DNA from: Cladopsammia gracilis
Lineage: Eukaryota > Cnidaria > Anthozoa > Scleractinia > Dendrophylliidae
Length of the DNA: 64,000 nucleotides
Assembly: GCA_022457155.1 (NCBI GenBank)
Contig: JAJGOT010000010.1
Coordinates: 2,549,001 to 2,613,000, forward strand
Direction: 5' to 3'
The number at the start of each line of letters is the position of its first letter. Within the stretch, counting starts at the first letter, position 1. The notes under the pieces are model-generated. The model was not told the origin of the DNA. It worked only from the letters and a program-made list of their open reading frames with translations, and ran no database searches. The position numbers and the translations under genes were made by a program. Positions 1 through 12,118 of the stretch are shown here, piece by piece.

Positions 1-194
1 GTCTTCATGTTCACTTCCTTCGCTCAAGCGGCACAGTCGGTTTGCGCGTTACACTTTTCAACCCACTTATGGGTTTCTGGTTTCATGATCACTTCTCAAG
101 CCCTTCGGGAACGAAGGGCATTGCAGCGTTCAACAAGGAAACGACATTTGACGACATTTTAAGGAGGCTGTTTTAAAACCTATCCTAAAAATGT

Positions 195-650
195 CTAAAT
201 TGGACCATAACGAATACAAAAACTATCGGCCAATCTCTAATCTTCGTTTTTGTAGGTTGTTGCTCTTCAAATTAAGGAATACTTGCAGGAAAACCAAGTT
301 CATGAAAGGTTTCAGCTGCGTACAAGAAATTTCATTCGACGGAAACTGCCCTTGTCAGGGTTTTCAATGACATCATGGTGGCCGATAGTGGTCATTCTGT
401 TGTTCTTGTTCTCTTAGATTTGTCGGCCGCCTTTGATACGGTTGATCACAACATATTGGTATCGCGGCTTTCTACTAGACTTCTACTCGTTTTGGCATTG
501 GTGGTCCGGCTCTTCAGTGGCTTACGTCAGATCGCACTCAATTTGTGAAAGTTAATGGCATGTCATCTCGCTCGATAAGTCTCGCGCAGGGAGTTGCGCA
601 CGGCTCAATACTGGGTCCGCTACTTTTATTTATTCTTTATATACAACACC
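195..650 (+). mobile_element. CR1/L2-like LINE reverse transcriptase fragment, frameshifted
   Basis: Translation in pieces gives a non-LTR reverse transcriptase: a segment reading [15 protein letters not shown], then [16 protein letters not shown] (the conserved block containing the first catalytic Asp) near 405-460, then GSILGPLLFILY near 604-640. Reading frames change between blocks and stops intervene, so the copy is dead. The AFDTVDH and GSILGPLLF wording is typical of CR1/L2/Jockey-group LINEs; the clade is not resolved. No flanking duplication was found. Confidence 0.8.
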
Positions 651-719
651 TCTGGGAGACATTGCTAGATATCATAATATGAACTTTCTTATGCAAATTT
701 AATTTGTGCCTTTTATTCT

Positions 720-860
720 TAATTTGTTTTAAAATAAACTTTATTTATCCACGGTGGTGATTAAAGCTACAAGCTTATGGGGCCGTGCATTAAAATAAAA
801 GAGAAAAATACTGCTATTACTAAAAATACTGCTATTACTGTACAACTATTATAAAATATT
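720..860 (-). repeat. LINE 3'-tail-like repeat
   Basis: This stretch (a TTTATTTA run, then acaagcttatggggccgtg, then an A-rich end) resembles 49965-50080 in the same orientation. Both look like reverse-oriented 3' ends of a LINE family. No coding sequence is seen here or in 860-1670. Confidence 0.35.
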
Positions 861-1671
861 ACAGTTGTTTCAAAAAATATATTCTAAAAATGTTACAATC
901 GCTAAATCTTCTAAAAAATTACAAAATAAGCGTTCGCCATCTCTCCCACCCGTGCTGCCTATAGAGTATATATTAAAATATACAAAATCTGGGTCCACTT
1001 GTCGCATGACAGAAGGCGACTCAGCTGAAAAGTTTAACTGCCTAAGTGTTGTAGACAACCAAGCCTTCTTCGATCGTGAAGGCTTTAATTCCTCTGCCAC
1101 TTGCAAATTAAAGGTGAAAGGAGATTCCAGATGACGGCTCCTCGATACGCAATGGAGCTATTCAAATATCTTGAATTATGTACGGTCGAGCGTCTCTTTA
1201 TTATGAATTCCATTCATGGAGGTGCTATCTGGAAATTTATTCATCAAGGTGGCTAGTCCAACTCTGTACATATCTGATAGCTTGTCCCAAATGGGCTAGC
1301 TGGCGAACATTTATTGTGGGTGTGCCCAATGGTAAGTTATATATAATTCTGACTGCGCGACAATGAATTGCCTTCAGGGCATCAAAACCTTGCTTATCCC
1401 CCAAAACAGGTAGTGCGTACGTTATAGGCAAACAGGTAGTGCATACGTTATAGATGATAAAATAACCTTATTCAGAAAACAACTACATTTCAGACTTAGC
1501 TTATTTACAAACCCTTTTATGAGTTCAGATAGGTGTTTAGCCCATGTGAGCCCATTATCTACGGAAATTCCCAACAAATAAAAATGTGACACCCATTTAA
1601 TAATTCTGCATGCCCTCTAAGTTCACGATCAGGCTTGGTAAAGGACCAGTAAATTTCTTAATCGTATCAAT

Positions 1672-2042
1672 AACAAAATTCTCGATTGTGATTGGTCATC
1701 CGCGCGCCTATTTCTCACGTAATTGGCGCGCGGTCACGTGGGTGTCCAATTACAGCTGTCCAATTACAAAAAGTTGTAATTGGATAGCTGTAATTGGACA
1801 CCTACGTTGCGCGCGCTTCAATCAGTTGCATTTGAATGGCTCGTTTTTGCTGTTTTCCTTCCACTTTCAAACTGACAGAAAATATCCAAGACGTTTTTAG
1901 TACAAAATAGTCGACATAGCTTCTTAATCTCGAATTTGGTTATTGATGCGATTAATTAGTAATTGAACTTCGTGTCGTACAATTCAGGGATAATCGTGCT
2001 CGTAATTTCAAATCGTCCTCGCGCTACGCGCTCGGCCGATTT

Positions 2043-2083
<41 letters not shown>

Positions 2084-2107
2084 AGTCCAATTACTATTAC
2101 TTATCTT
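1672..2107 (+). repeat. Interspersed repeat R1, full copy
   Basis: About 435 bp that recurs almost unchanged in inverse orientation at 43029-43478, in diverged form at 43540-43860, and as a short piece at 42738-42800. It contains an internal palindrome around 1745-1805 (gtccaattac ... gtaattggac) and a second near 2005-2050 (gtcctcgcgctacgcgctc). Short ORFs inside it are identical between copies only because the DNA is. Probably a non-autonomous DNA element. It abuts or interrupts the LINE at 2106. Confidence 0.75.
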
Positions 2108-2664
2108 AAGGATCATTCCTTCACACTTTTTAGGATGAGGTACTAAAGAGTTTTGTTTGCAACAGGTAACTAACTTTTTAAGGGTCTTGTTGAGCTTAAC
2201 TATGACCTCATCCACTGAGTCGCCAATGCATTAAGATTGTTGTGTCGTCCGCAAACATATATACAGTTGCAGACTTGATCGCTCCTGGTAGGGGTCACTG
2301 GTGTTTTGCATGAAGAGTGTCGGACCCAGTACACTCCCTGTGGAATACCGGCTGTTATTTTTGCATTGTCTGAGGGTGTGCCATTAAGTACTGTATACTG
2401 CATTCTGTCCGTTAAGTAGTCCTGCAACCATACCAATAAATTTCCTAATATCCCAAACTGGAGTTGTAACTTCGTGATCAGTGTTGAGTGTGACACACTG
2501 TCAAAAGCCTTTTGAAAGTCCACAAAGGCAACTCCAACAACACGATTAGCATAAAGAGCATATCTCCAGGTCTCTGTTAGATGTATCAGTAATAATTCAG
2601 TGGAGTATCCTTTACAATATGCCCACTGGTTGTTGTTAACAAGGCTCTCGTTTTCCACAAACAC
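2106..2664 (-). mobile_element. LINE reverse transcriptase fragment
   Basis: The minus strand encodes a second non-LTR reverse transcriptase: GVAFVDFQKAFDSVSHSTL (catalytic block A), WLQDYLTDRMQYTVLNG and AGIPQG. A frameshift follows, after which the other frame reads toward the ADDT active-site block and then KKCEGMILKISNS. The copy ends against repeat R1. The protein differs from the fragment at 195-650, so it is a separate family member. Inactive. Confidence 0.8.
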
Positions 2665-2721
2665 ATGCGAGACGACGGAGTCAGAAACACATGACTCCAG
2701 TATCTTACTGGGTACACTCAG

Positions 2722-2752
2722 GAGAGAGAGAGAGAGAGAGTAAGAGAGAGGC
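2722..2752. repeat. (GA)n microsatellite
   Basis: A run of GA dinucleotides with one interruption, immediately upstream (minus-strand sense) of the LINE fragment. Confidence 0.9.
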
Positions 2753-2919
2753 CGATAGTTTCCTATTTACCAGACTGGTAAATTAGTCGTGCACTACAGT
2801 TCAAAACTCACTAAATTCGTTGAAGTTGATATTTTGGTAGTCCATACAACAAGGCATTGCAAAAATCAACTTTCGAAGTTAGAAAGGCATGAATAATAGT
2901 TTTAGTTGTTATTACTTAA

Positions 2920-3190
2920 AGAATTAATCTGAAATCAGGGAAATCAACACGCCCTGACAATATTTCACCGAAATTGCTGAAGCTCTCAGGTCCAGCCATT
3001 GTAGGGCTTATACACCCGAAGCTTAGAAGAGTGCAAAGTTTTCATTCACTGGAAACTAGCCCGCCTTAGTCCGATTTTTAAGAAAGATGATGAGAGAAAT
3101 GATGTTACACCACTCCTCGTCGAACTTCAGTTTTCGATTCCAAGATCTTTATGGAATTGTGGAGAGTTTAAAACTACACATCTGGGCCAA
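2920..3190 (+). mobile_element. LINE reverse transcriptase N-terminal fragment
   Basis: Plus-strand translation gives KSGKSTRPDNISPKLLKLSG followed, after a frame change, by HWKLARLSPIFKKDD. These are the conserved 'GPDNIxPKLLK' and 'WKxARxxPIFKKG' blocks at the start of CR1/Jockey-type reverse transcriptases. It is short and interrupted. The next kilobase (3190-4160) shows nothing recognisable. Confidence 0.7.
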
Positions 3191-4160
3191 ATTTTAAAGC
3201 GCTAGAACATTTCGTTCGAGAGTTATAGGCGAATGAGTATTAGACATTTTTACTAAGAAATGTAAGGAACGGCCATCTTGGTGTACCACTTAGGGACGCC
3301 AACATGGCGGCCAAAAATTCAAAGTCTAATAACACCAAAAAATTAAATCGGCTTCTAATCATCTATAATTCAAAAATAACTTTCAACTGGTTCAATTTTG
3401 TTTATTTTCACGGCTTATCTGAAATAGCGTGACGAACTGTTTGACACATTTCAAACCTTTATAAATCGAAAGCAAAACATCGTTAAAGCCCGAAACTTTT
3501 TGTGAAAGATTAAAACACTGGTATCCACATACCATGTTAGAAACAGCTTTGTAGGATGTATAATTTAGATTTTTTATTTTTGATGACGTCATGTGCAAAC
3601 ACTCTATATGGTTTCCTGGGATTTCCTCAAAAATAGCGCGCGTGCGAAGGCACCCTCGAAAGTTAACAGAAACCTTAAAATGAACCATGTTAACTCAGGA
3701 AACTCAATTTTCTATTATTGATTAGTATTATCTAATATTCATTCCTTTGGACAGAAGACCAAACACCTACTTAGTCTAGAACAGCTTTAGAAACGTGATA
3801 AACAGGAGTGCAAAATGGAGAACAGTTAGAATTTTCGAAAATGTTGCATCGCCAGCGTGCTGTAAAAACGCACGTGTAACCATTCTAGACCTATTGCACA
3901 GGGCGACGCGACGAGCGAGTCGATTCCATACCTTGTCTACAACGATTTATCTCGTTAATTTAATTCTCGCGACTTGTTTTTGGCGTTTTCACTGTCGTGT
4001 ACGTTGCCTGTGAGGGAATACTTATAACTTTCTGACTTCTACCGCACGCTGGCAATGCGTTGATTACCAAAATAAAGTCGCCCGCGGTTTATGCAAGCAA
4101 AACATCGTTCGCGAAGCCGCGGCTTGAGGGAGAAGCATCGTGACGCAATGGCGCAGTTTC

Positions 4161-4162
<2 letters not shown>

Positions 4163-4204
<42 letters not shown>

Positions 4205-4205
4205 T
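4163..4205. repeat. (AAT)n microsatellite
   Basis: About 14 AAT triplets followed by a T-run; similar triplet tails often end CR1/L2-type LINEs. A second AAT/TAA array lies at 12508-12625. Confidence 0.9.
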
Positions 4206-4514
4206 TTTTTAACTGTTAATAATGTTTATTAACAATTAAAATAACTATTTACAATACATTAAAATTCTAATTACGATAAAATATGTACATTTGAAAAAGC
4301 TATAACGTTCATTCATATAAATTTTCATTTCATAACGCTTGACAAGTTCAAGCAAATAGATATTCAAAAATATATAATTTAAAAAACTAATGGAGTAAAA
4401 AAAAATTAAAAATATTAACTATACGTAATTAAAATATATTTATATACATATCGATTAAAAAACGTACTCAATTCTTTTCACAAGGTCAAAAATAATAATT
4501 TAAAAATAAATGAA

Positions 4515-4890
4515 CTAATTAATATTTCCTTCAGCAGTCTCTATCTCTATATCTACACTTCTAAAGTCCCAAGACTCTCTCTTAACAGTCCGTGACCCTC
4601 TCAGACAAATCAGTGCGGATCTTAGAAGTGCAAAAGATATTCTTGCACGGATCCATGAAATTGTTTTCGCATAATCTTCTCCCTTCTTTATCGCGATCAT
4701 CTCAGCTAGGCGACTGTGATACATCAAGCATTCCTTACCCATTCCACCGGTTGTCGTAAATACGAGAGGTGTAAATGTCCCGTGTTCGACGTCGAGGACT
4801 CTACTAGAGTATTGGCGCTTTTTCTCGTTCTCGTGCATACGGTAGATTTGATCTGGGCTGAGATTCCTGTACGATTCAGCGTTTGGGTGA
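4515..4890 (-). pseudogene. Transposon ORF C-terminal fragment (FTPLVF...GGMGKEC type)
   Basis: A 107-codon minus-strand frame reads [39 protein letters not shown] and ALICLRGSR. From memory this block closes transposon-encoded polyproteins that recur in cnidarian genomes, often near reverse transcriptases. The family name is uncertain. Upstream sequence up to about 4890 continues it in part ([19 protein letters not shown]). No start of a complete gene is present, so it is a truncated remnant. From 4925 to 6245 nothing else is recognised. Confidence 0.55.
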
Positions 4891-6327
4891 CAAACCCTGA
4901 TATCAAATCAAAGGGCTCTTAAAGCCATCTCGTTAATGCGTTGAAACATGAGGTTAAAAAAAGAAGAATCTAAAATAAATATAAAATAAATATGGTAAAG
5001 ATGGCGTTGTAGAATCAGACATTATGTAGAAAATGCGAGGCGCAGTAGTCAACTGGATATGGTTCTTGGCAGGATAGAGAAGATTGAGAGAACTTGGTTT
5101 GAAAATTCGTGTTGGTGCAAGTCAAAAAAAGTTATGAGTAACAAAGAATCACGAGTGTGAATGTAAATAATTTTGATGTCAGTGAAGTGAAAGTGAAAGA
5201 CTTTTCCCGCCTTGCTAGCTAATTGACGATGAAAATGTGTTGTTGGTTCAATTTACACAGTGCATTTTCAGTTATTCATTGTCTATTTTCGGTTGGGATA
5301 TTTGACAATGGAAAAGACTTTCTAAATCAAATACAATAGATTGCCGCAATTTCAAAACAATTAAAAGCCCACATCGATAATACGTCACGTGCAATGACTT
5401 TATATCTGATCAGATGAGACATTAATATTAATTATCAAAATATCAATTGACACAACAAATGGTGACTGAATCTTTAATATTCTTTAAAGTAAGGCCCGAT
5501 TCAAACATTGAACTTCACATTTGCCGAATCTAATGAAAGGAGGCCGTAACAACATGTCATTTCTCTAGAGCTGCCTTTCCCCATGCCAGGACAATTTGAG
5601 CTATGTTTAGCAGACATCGCGCCATCAGCCATTTCTTTTTCAACTCTCCAGCAGTATTCGAAAAAAGAACGAAAGTCAAAATTTATGGTATTTTGCTGTT
5701 CCTACTCTTCCATAATGAAACGGAAAGTTTTGTAGTTAGCTAAAGTATCAAGTCTGCTGTTTTATATATTTTGACATGAAAAATGGCGGGAAAATGGTGA
5801 TCACGTGGTCATTTTTCGGTCACGTCTGCTATGGACGCACTTATATAGAAAATATTGGGTCTGGAGCGGATAAACAGGGCACCACTCCTGGCGGTCACTT
5901 TTTTAGTTTCCCTTAGATCGAAATGAGGTTCATGACAGGCCTGCACCGACTCCGCTATGTGGTTTTGCGGTTGCGATGCATTTATATTAGCTTTCAAAGT
6001 TTGGCTGTTATGAGTCGTGTCGTTAAGTGATTTACGTCTTGTATGATGTGTTAGACGGCGTTTTGTAAATAGTTTTCAGGAATGGTTGGTTTTGAACGAA
6101 ACTCCATTTTTCATCAGTATTTGTTTAAGGTTTTTCAGTCGTGGGTGAAATGTTGTGACAAAAGGCGTTATTATCTCGCGAGTTTTTTTCGTTTTGTTTT
6201 CATGCCAATTGCGTTCCGGCAAAAGTGAAATTTAGAATACCAGTGCATTTAGGAGGGTGCTGATGGGGTTAACAGTTAACTGACAATTGCCTAAAAATAT
6301 AGTAGTTAACTGATAAATGAAAAGTTA

Positions 6328-6589
6328 CCGTATTTTCTCTATTAAATGCCCCCGGCGTTTATTTTAAACTTGGCCTTGTGGACCCGGCGTTTCTTTGTAT
6401 CAGCAGTTTTTTCTCGCCCGCCATTTTTTAAGAAAGGGTTATTATTCGTTTTTCTTGGCAGCCTTGTACCTTGCCCTTAAATCTTAAGTTTATTATACCA
6501 CAAACAAACGTTTGAGGAGCAATACTTACAACTTCCTCAAATATACCCGGCGTTTATTCGGGGCCCGGCGTTTAATCGAGAAAATACGG
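6328..6589. mobile_element. TA-target MITE (ccgtattttctc ends)
   Basis: Inverted ends ccgtattttctcTATTAAA (left) and its mirror ending gaaaatacgg (right), followed inward by repeats of the word cccggcgttta. Both ends abut TA (6326-6327, 6590-6591), as in Tc1/mariner-type insertion. No coding capacity. Confidence 0.75.
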
Positions 6590-7226
6590 TAACAGTTAAG
6601 TGACATTCTATTAATTATACTAAATGAACGATTGTTGTTGTTAATAAAAGCAACATAGTTTTTTCCTAACAGCAAAGCTATTTTGTGACTTTTACCTGCC
6701 TCGCAGCGTGACCAGGTGACATATTAACCGATATTATATGCGAAAGGTACCAGGGTCGTAGAGCGTTGACCTTGATCTCCGTGATGGCGTCGAGTGGCGT
6801 GGTCAAAGTTATTCTGAGTTTTTATCGAGATGATGACAAAGGATCGGCATTCGAATGACACATAAGTCGCATACCGTTTGACATGACAAAGCACAATTCA
6901 ATGGACATATAATCAAACAATAAGCGGAAAGTTTGGACTCGGTGAGTTTGATTTAAAGTTGTTGCGATTAGAGAAGATCGACGGGAAAGCTGTTACAAAG
7001 GCTCAGTTGGAAATGGAGCTACCTTTTCTAATGGGAAGTGCGACAAGTGAGATACATGGTATGTATTCTGTTTCGTCATTTTGTCCTAGCATGCGAACGC
7101 GGGTTGACCCCTGGTTTGACCAGACGAGCCCTTTTCAGTCTTAGATTAAATGAGTAAGATTTCTGATTACACTAAAACCTGTATTAAGCAGACTCCAAAG
7201 TAAGTGGACACACCGTTGGTATTTTA

Positions 7227-8291
7227 CTGTGGCTATATGGCCGGTAACCGGTCAAGGTTTTCAAAACACTAAATGGCCGGCAGTTCTATATTCACAGTAA
7301 ATTTCTCAAAATCGAAAAATTCCAGCTAATCTAAACTATCATATGTCGATTTAGAAAAGTCAAGCGATCCTGAAATGCTTTATAGATCTCAAGTCTAGGG
7401 TTTGGTTTACGCTGGGCTCAGAAGACGAAACCATGTTTTGTGACACTTAAACTTTTTTCAGTTCCACTGCCGGTCAAGGTTTTCAAAACACTAAATGGCC
7501 GGCAGTCCTATATTCTCAGTAAATTTGACAAATCGAAACAATACAGCCATTCTGAACTATCATATGTCGTGATCCTGATCAAACGAGCCGGTTTTGTGGG
7601 ATTTCTATATCACGAAACCATGTTTTGTGACACTTGGAACTTTTTTCAGCTCGACTGCCGGTCAAGGTTTTCAAAACACTAAATGGCCGGCAGTTCTATT
7701 TTTTCAGTAAATTTCACAAAATCGAAAAGATCCAGCCATTCTGAACTATCATATGTCGTGATCCTGATCAAACGAGCCGGTTTTGTGGGATTTCTATATC
7801 ACGAAACCCCCGACGAAACCATGTTTTTGCAGTCGAGCTGAAAAAAGTTCAGTGTCACAAATGGTTTTGTCTTCTGAGCCCAGCGTAAACCAAACATTAG
7901 ACTTGAGATCTATAAAGCATTTCAGGATCGTTTGACTTTTTTAAATCGAGATATGATAGTTTAGATTAGCCGGAATTTTTCGATTTTGTGAAATTTACTG
8001 AGAATATAGAACTGCCGGCCATTTAGTGTTTTGAAAACCTTGACCGGCAGTCGAACTGAAAAAATTTCTAAGTGTCACAAAACATGGTTTCATCTACTGA
8101 GCCTAGCGTAAACCAAACACTAGGCTTGAAATCTATAAAGCATTTCAGGATCGCTTGACCTTTCTAAATCGACATATGATAGTTTAGATTAGCTGGAATT
8201 TTTCGATTTTGAGAAATTTACTGAGAATATAGGACTGCCGGCTATTTAGTGTTTTGAAAACCTTGACCGGTTACCGGCCATATAGCCACAG
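7227..8291. repeat. Foldback array with tandem and inverted units
   Basis: The left terminus ctgtggctatatggccggta is mirrored at 8272-8291. Between them a unit of about 200 bp (caaggttttcaaaacacta, then ggccggcagt, then catatgtcg, then gaaaccatgttttgtgac) occurs about three times direct and then twice inverted, with the switch near 7840. A hairpin-forming, non-coding element. The frames at 7440-7682 and 8326-8553 are products of the repeat and its edge. Confidence 0.8.
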
Positions 8292-8718
8292 CGAATAACG
8301 CTTATTTTATTGGACACAAGCATCAGTGAAATTCGATTTTTTTCCTTCCCATACTCTCTGTGTACGATCCTGTATCAAACAGACATCTTTAATACTGACA
8401 ATCCTTATTACGGTTTTGGAAGCTATCTTGACAGGTGAGAAATTATGGTTTTTAGATGAGAATCTAATGTCGAATAATTTTCGTAAAGCGGCTGTTCTAA
8501 GTCCAATCCCGAAAACGCATTCACTCTGGTCATTCTCATGGCCTTTAAAGTAACCTTATCTTAACTTTGCAAATTTAAAAGCCTTACTGATATACGTAAT
8601 TTCCTACTTGTCAAGCTAAATCACTTGATAAGATCAATGAATGAAAATATTGAAATGAACCGATTTCCGACAGCGTGACCCAGTTAAAAAAGGAAAACAT
8701 AAAACTTTCTTATACAAG

Positions 8719-8752
8719 CGCATGAGTATAGGCTACCAGTGTAGCCTCTTGT
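8719..8752 (+). mobile_element. Helentron-like 3' terminus
   Basis: gcgcatgagt (8719-8728) is followed by a hairpin with stem AGGCT/AGCCT (8731-8748) and cttg, then TT. The same arrangement ends the insertion at 37146-37663. The matching 5' end was not located. Confidence 0.45.
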
Positions 8753-9216
8753 TAACTGACAATTGGCCGAAAAAAAAATAGTAGTTAACTGACAATTGGG
8801 TACCCCCATTAGCACCCTCATTTAGCAGTGCTAGATTAATTTGTCGTGTGTTTGGCCTTGTTTACAAAATGGTAAAGTAAGCTCACTGTAGCTGTCGAGA
8901 AAAAGCTGCGCCGGGTTTACAGCTCTTTACAGGCAAATTCACCACGAGAAACAACTTCAAGCATCACGCTTCAGTGAATGTTCTGACACCTATAGAATGA
9001 ATTGAGTTCTGGTCATTTCACGAACAGAAATCTAGAACCGGAAAGGAGGAAAGAGTTACGCGGTTAACATCGGAACGGATAGATTGCCGTCCAAAATGGT
9101 GGCGCTGTTCAGATGTGTGTTACTTTTCCTTTATACCCTCTTAAAGTTTGATGTTCCCAATGTTTACGTATTTTTCTACGAAAGAGACGATAACTTAATT
9201 TCTAATAGGAACGAAA

Positions 9217-9588
9217 TTAAACAAGAGTGACAGGAGCAAAAGTTTCATTTGATTCAACAATATAAATTGATAAATTGAGACAATTAGCCACAGTTTGAAT
9301 GATAATCGCATCAGCCCATGTTCCTTGACATGACATATTATTCAAATATTCTTGCCAAGAGTGTTCAGTATTACTCTCTATAAACTGTTCTGGGTTATAT
9401 ACTAAATATTCAATGCCAAGACTACGTATATAAAAATGGTTCGTAGCATCGCCATACAATTGATGTGATACGGCACGAAAAAAACAATCGCCACCTCCTC
9501 CAACATCAAGAGCAATTCTATTTAATTCAGATAACCTACTTTCTAGTAGTAAAACTGAATCTATAGCACCTGAACCATTAAAAGCAAC
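9217..9588 (-). pseudogene. OTU-type cysteine protease domain fragment, transposon-associated
   Basis: The likely start is the ATG at 9588 (MVAFNGSGAIDSVL...). The frame reads ALDVGGGGDCFFRAVSHQLY, the catalytic Asp/Cys region of OTU peptidases (usual form DGNCLFRA), then IRSLGIEYLVYNPEQF and NMSCQGTWADAIIIQTVANC, matching the helical core. It stops at VTLV, before the catalytic His strand expected some 20-30 residues later, so the domain is truncated and probably inactive. OTU domains of this wording are carried by eukaryotic transposons (some Helitron-like elements among them) as well as by host deubiquitinases. Isolation from other exons and the nearby repeats favour a transposon remnant. 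Confidence 0.7.
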
Positions 9589-9683
9589 CATTACAAACAA
9601 TTGATAATTTTGTTTAACGAAATAATAGATTTAAATATATTTTTTCTTGCTTTAAGTGTGCTATATTCTTTGCTAATAGAGCT

Positions 9684-9793
9684 ACGTTGAGCGCTCGAAG
9701 GCAACTCTCTTGTGTCAGGATTTCAATGCAATCAAGCTACGTTGAGCACTCTAAGGTAACTCTCTTGTCCGCTTTAGGATTTCAATGTTATCA
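9684..9793. repeat. Two-copy tandem repeat, about 55 bp
   Basis: agctacgttgagc...ctctcttgt...aggatttcaatg occurs at about 9684-9730 and 9734-9790 with a few differences. It lies 5' of the OTU fragment. Confidence 0.7.
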
Positions 9794-10004
9794 GTACGAC
9801 ACGCAATTGATATTCGTCTTCTTTTTATAGACTTTATACGCCAAGAACGTTTTCTCTCTCTTACTTGCCACTCAAACAATACATTGTCTTTTTGTCAAAT
9901 AGAGACAAAATCTCTCTTAAAAAAATAAACACGCTGAAATCGCTTATAAAATGCTTCTTAAAATGCTTCCTTGATAACTTTTATAAACAAAATCAGGAAC
10001 ATTT

Positions 10005-10880
10005 TTACGTCTTTTGCGTACTGTTGCATAATCAAACTGTAATAGCAATGATTAATTGTTTTAAAATAGCACAAAACCGAAATCCATACTCTTGCATAAT
10101 CAAACCGAAACATTTTTAGTTAGCTGAATAAGCAAAATCTACCCTCTCTTGCATACTATTGCATAATCATGACACCTAAATATTTAATAACTATTGGAAA
10201 AGCAGACAAAGATTACAACTCAAAAAGCGAACAAAAATACAGCGTGAGATTTCTCAGCTTCGTCAAGCGCGAAAAGTTGACTCGTTTAACTTTAAGCGAG
10301 TTGACTTTAAACGAATCGTAAAATTAACTCTTTTCACGAGATTTCACTTTGACATTCGTTAAGCGACATAAAAAATCGCTCCTCGCTGTTCATCATACCG
10401 GGTAGACAACGTATAGCAGAACCCCGGAGGAGGACTCGCATATGTGGTTGGGTGGGGGTGCTCGTCGTATCTTTTAGGGGTTAAAATTAGGGGATCTAGG
10501 TATCTTTTAGAATATATGATTTTTCTTTTCACGATATTTCCGGTTGTCACTCGCTAAGCGACTTAAAAGGCAGAGCAAAATAGCATGTTCTTTTGAGCGC
10601 AGCTATCAAATGTACTGAATAGGACAGCCTCTGACTCAGTTAAACTTCCCATATGACTAAAAAAAAATTGCCGGATTGACCCCTTTCATAAAATAGAAGT
10701 CCGTATAAAGGTGAATATTTTAAGTTCGTTTACCTACAGGTTGTAACTAATTTGATTGAACCTGCACTTGGCACCGGTAGCATAGTATTGGCTGACCCGT
10801 GTACTTTCGCTTTTGTGCTTTTGTAAAACAATTAATAATTGCTATTACAGTTTCATTATGTAACAGTACGCAAAAGACGC
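10005..10880. repeat. Foldback repeat with 70-bp inverted arms
   Basis: The left arm at about 10005-10075 (gtcttttgcgtactgttgca ... caatgattaattg) is mirrored at about 10812-10880. The loop carries a GC-richer segment (10400-10500) containing ccccggaggaggactcgcat, which has the look of a common marine-invertebrate MITE. A further inverted word (cagagcaaaatagcatg) pairs 10571-10588 with about 11600, so a larger hairpin may enclose 10140-11620. Not coding. 10900-12100 holds nothing else recognised. Confidence 0.6.
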
Positions 10881-12118
10881 AAAAATTTAAGCCATTGAAG
10901 GCTTGCCGCAATTCCATTCAACCGTCATCATTATAAGCCAAAAAATCAACACAACTATGACATGTTTACCATACTATTGCACAATCAAACCGCTTGGCCA
11001 ATCATAATGCAGAACGTAGCTAATACAGGAAATCGCCTGCTGCTGCTCTCTGAGTTGACCTCTGATACGCTTGGTTAATTGCACGCTTACTTGTAACTCT
11101 AAAGTTTCCTTTCCACCAGTGATCGAGTGCATTGTTATTTAGAAGTTGCTGAAACCAATTCTGTGGTCGTGGAAATACCCAAGCCCTCCTTGGCGGCGAG
11201 CAAATTCGTGGCGAGCTCCTAAATGTAAATAAAACGCCGACAAACCTTGAAGATAGCGTAGTTGAAGGCGTCTTCTTCGGTGTCTTCTTGCAAAAAAACT
11301 GCCGGATTGTTATATTTATCGAATGATAAGCAGGAGAATGACTGAAATTAAACTTACAAGATCTCGATTCGTGTCATCCATGTCGATCTGTACGTTTTCG
11401 CGCGTAAACTGCAGTGTCAGTGAACTCATATCTTATTATATTTTACTCTGGGGAGTCTTTTACTGTGTAACCGCATCCCAAAGAGTAAGATGAAACCTGA
11501 GATAAACCGAACCCAAGCCATTAACCCTTGGGAAGGCCCCAAACCCAAGGTGTGTGTAACCACAACTCAATAGAAAAAAACGCAAAGTTCATGCTATTTT
11601 GCTCTGCCATACCGCTCATATTAACACACAAACTTTCCTGTCCCATTTAATTTTCTTATAACCTCTCCATTAGTAAAATGCACCGTGAAATTCTCAAACT
11701 ACGTTTCCCAAGAAAACGCATTTAACCTATTTTTACCCTTTTAAAGTAGCTATAATGGCTTTACGACAAATGATTGAAACTGATAGGTAACGTGAGATAT
11801 CGAAATTTAACAAGGACTAATACCTTTGCGGTAACGTAATGTGAGATATGACAAGTTCATCACAAGTTCTGACATCCCAATACCCTAGGGAAATTAACAA
11901 TAGGTCCGGGGGTGCTCCCCAAACATTTTAGTGGCAGTATGTGACGCCCTTTTTGAAATCCTAACCGCTTTAACCAACCATATCCTCAATGCCCTAATAT
12001 AGCTTCTATAAAGAACGAACAAGAAACCCCCCCCGGACAAAAGTCCACAAAATTTTGTTAACAACTTTTGTCCCTTTTTAGTACTCGACTCCGAAATCTC
12101 GCTTAATGCGCAAGCGCA

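Larger units (their letters stand above)
6247..8825. mobile_element. Composite transposon with terminal inverted repeats and 6-bp target duplication
   Basis: The left end reads gagggtgctgatgggg from 6253 and the right end reads the inverse form, ccccattagcaccctc, ending at 8819. Both sides are flanked by the direct repeat ATTTAG (6247-6252 and 8820-8825). Just inside each end lie repeated copies of tagttaactgacaattg. The body contains a TA-flanked MITE (6328-6589), a foldback array (7227-8291) and a Helentron-like 3' end (8719-8752). No transposase is recognised, so it is non-autonomous or filled by later insertions. The superfamily is not assigned. Confidence 0.65.

Noticed and set aside
1610..1900. 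96-codon frame also seen at 43239-43451
   Set aside because: Its apparent conservation is due to repeat R1 being duplicated; no known domain, and palindromes run through it.
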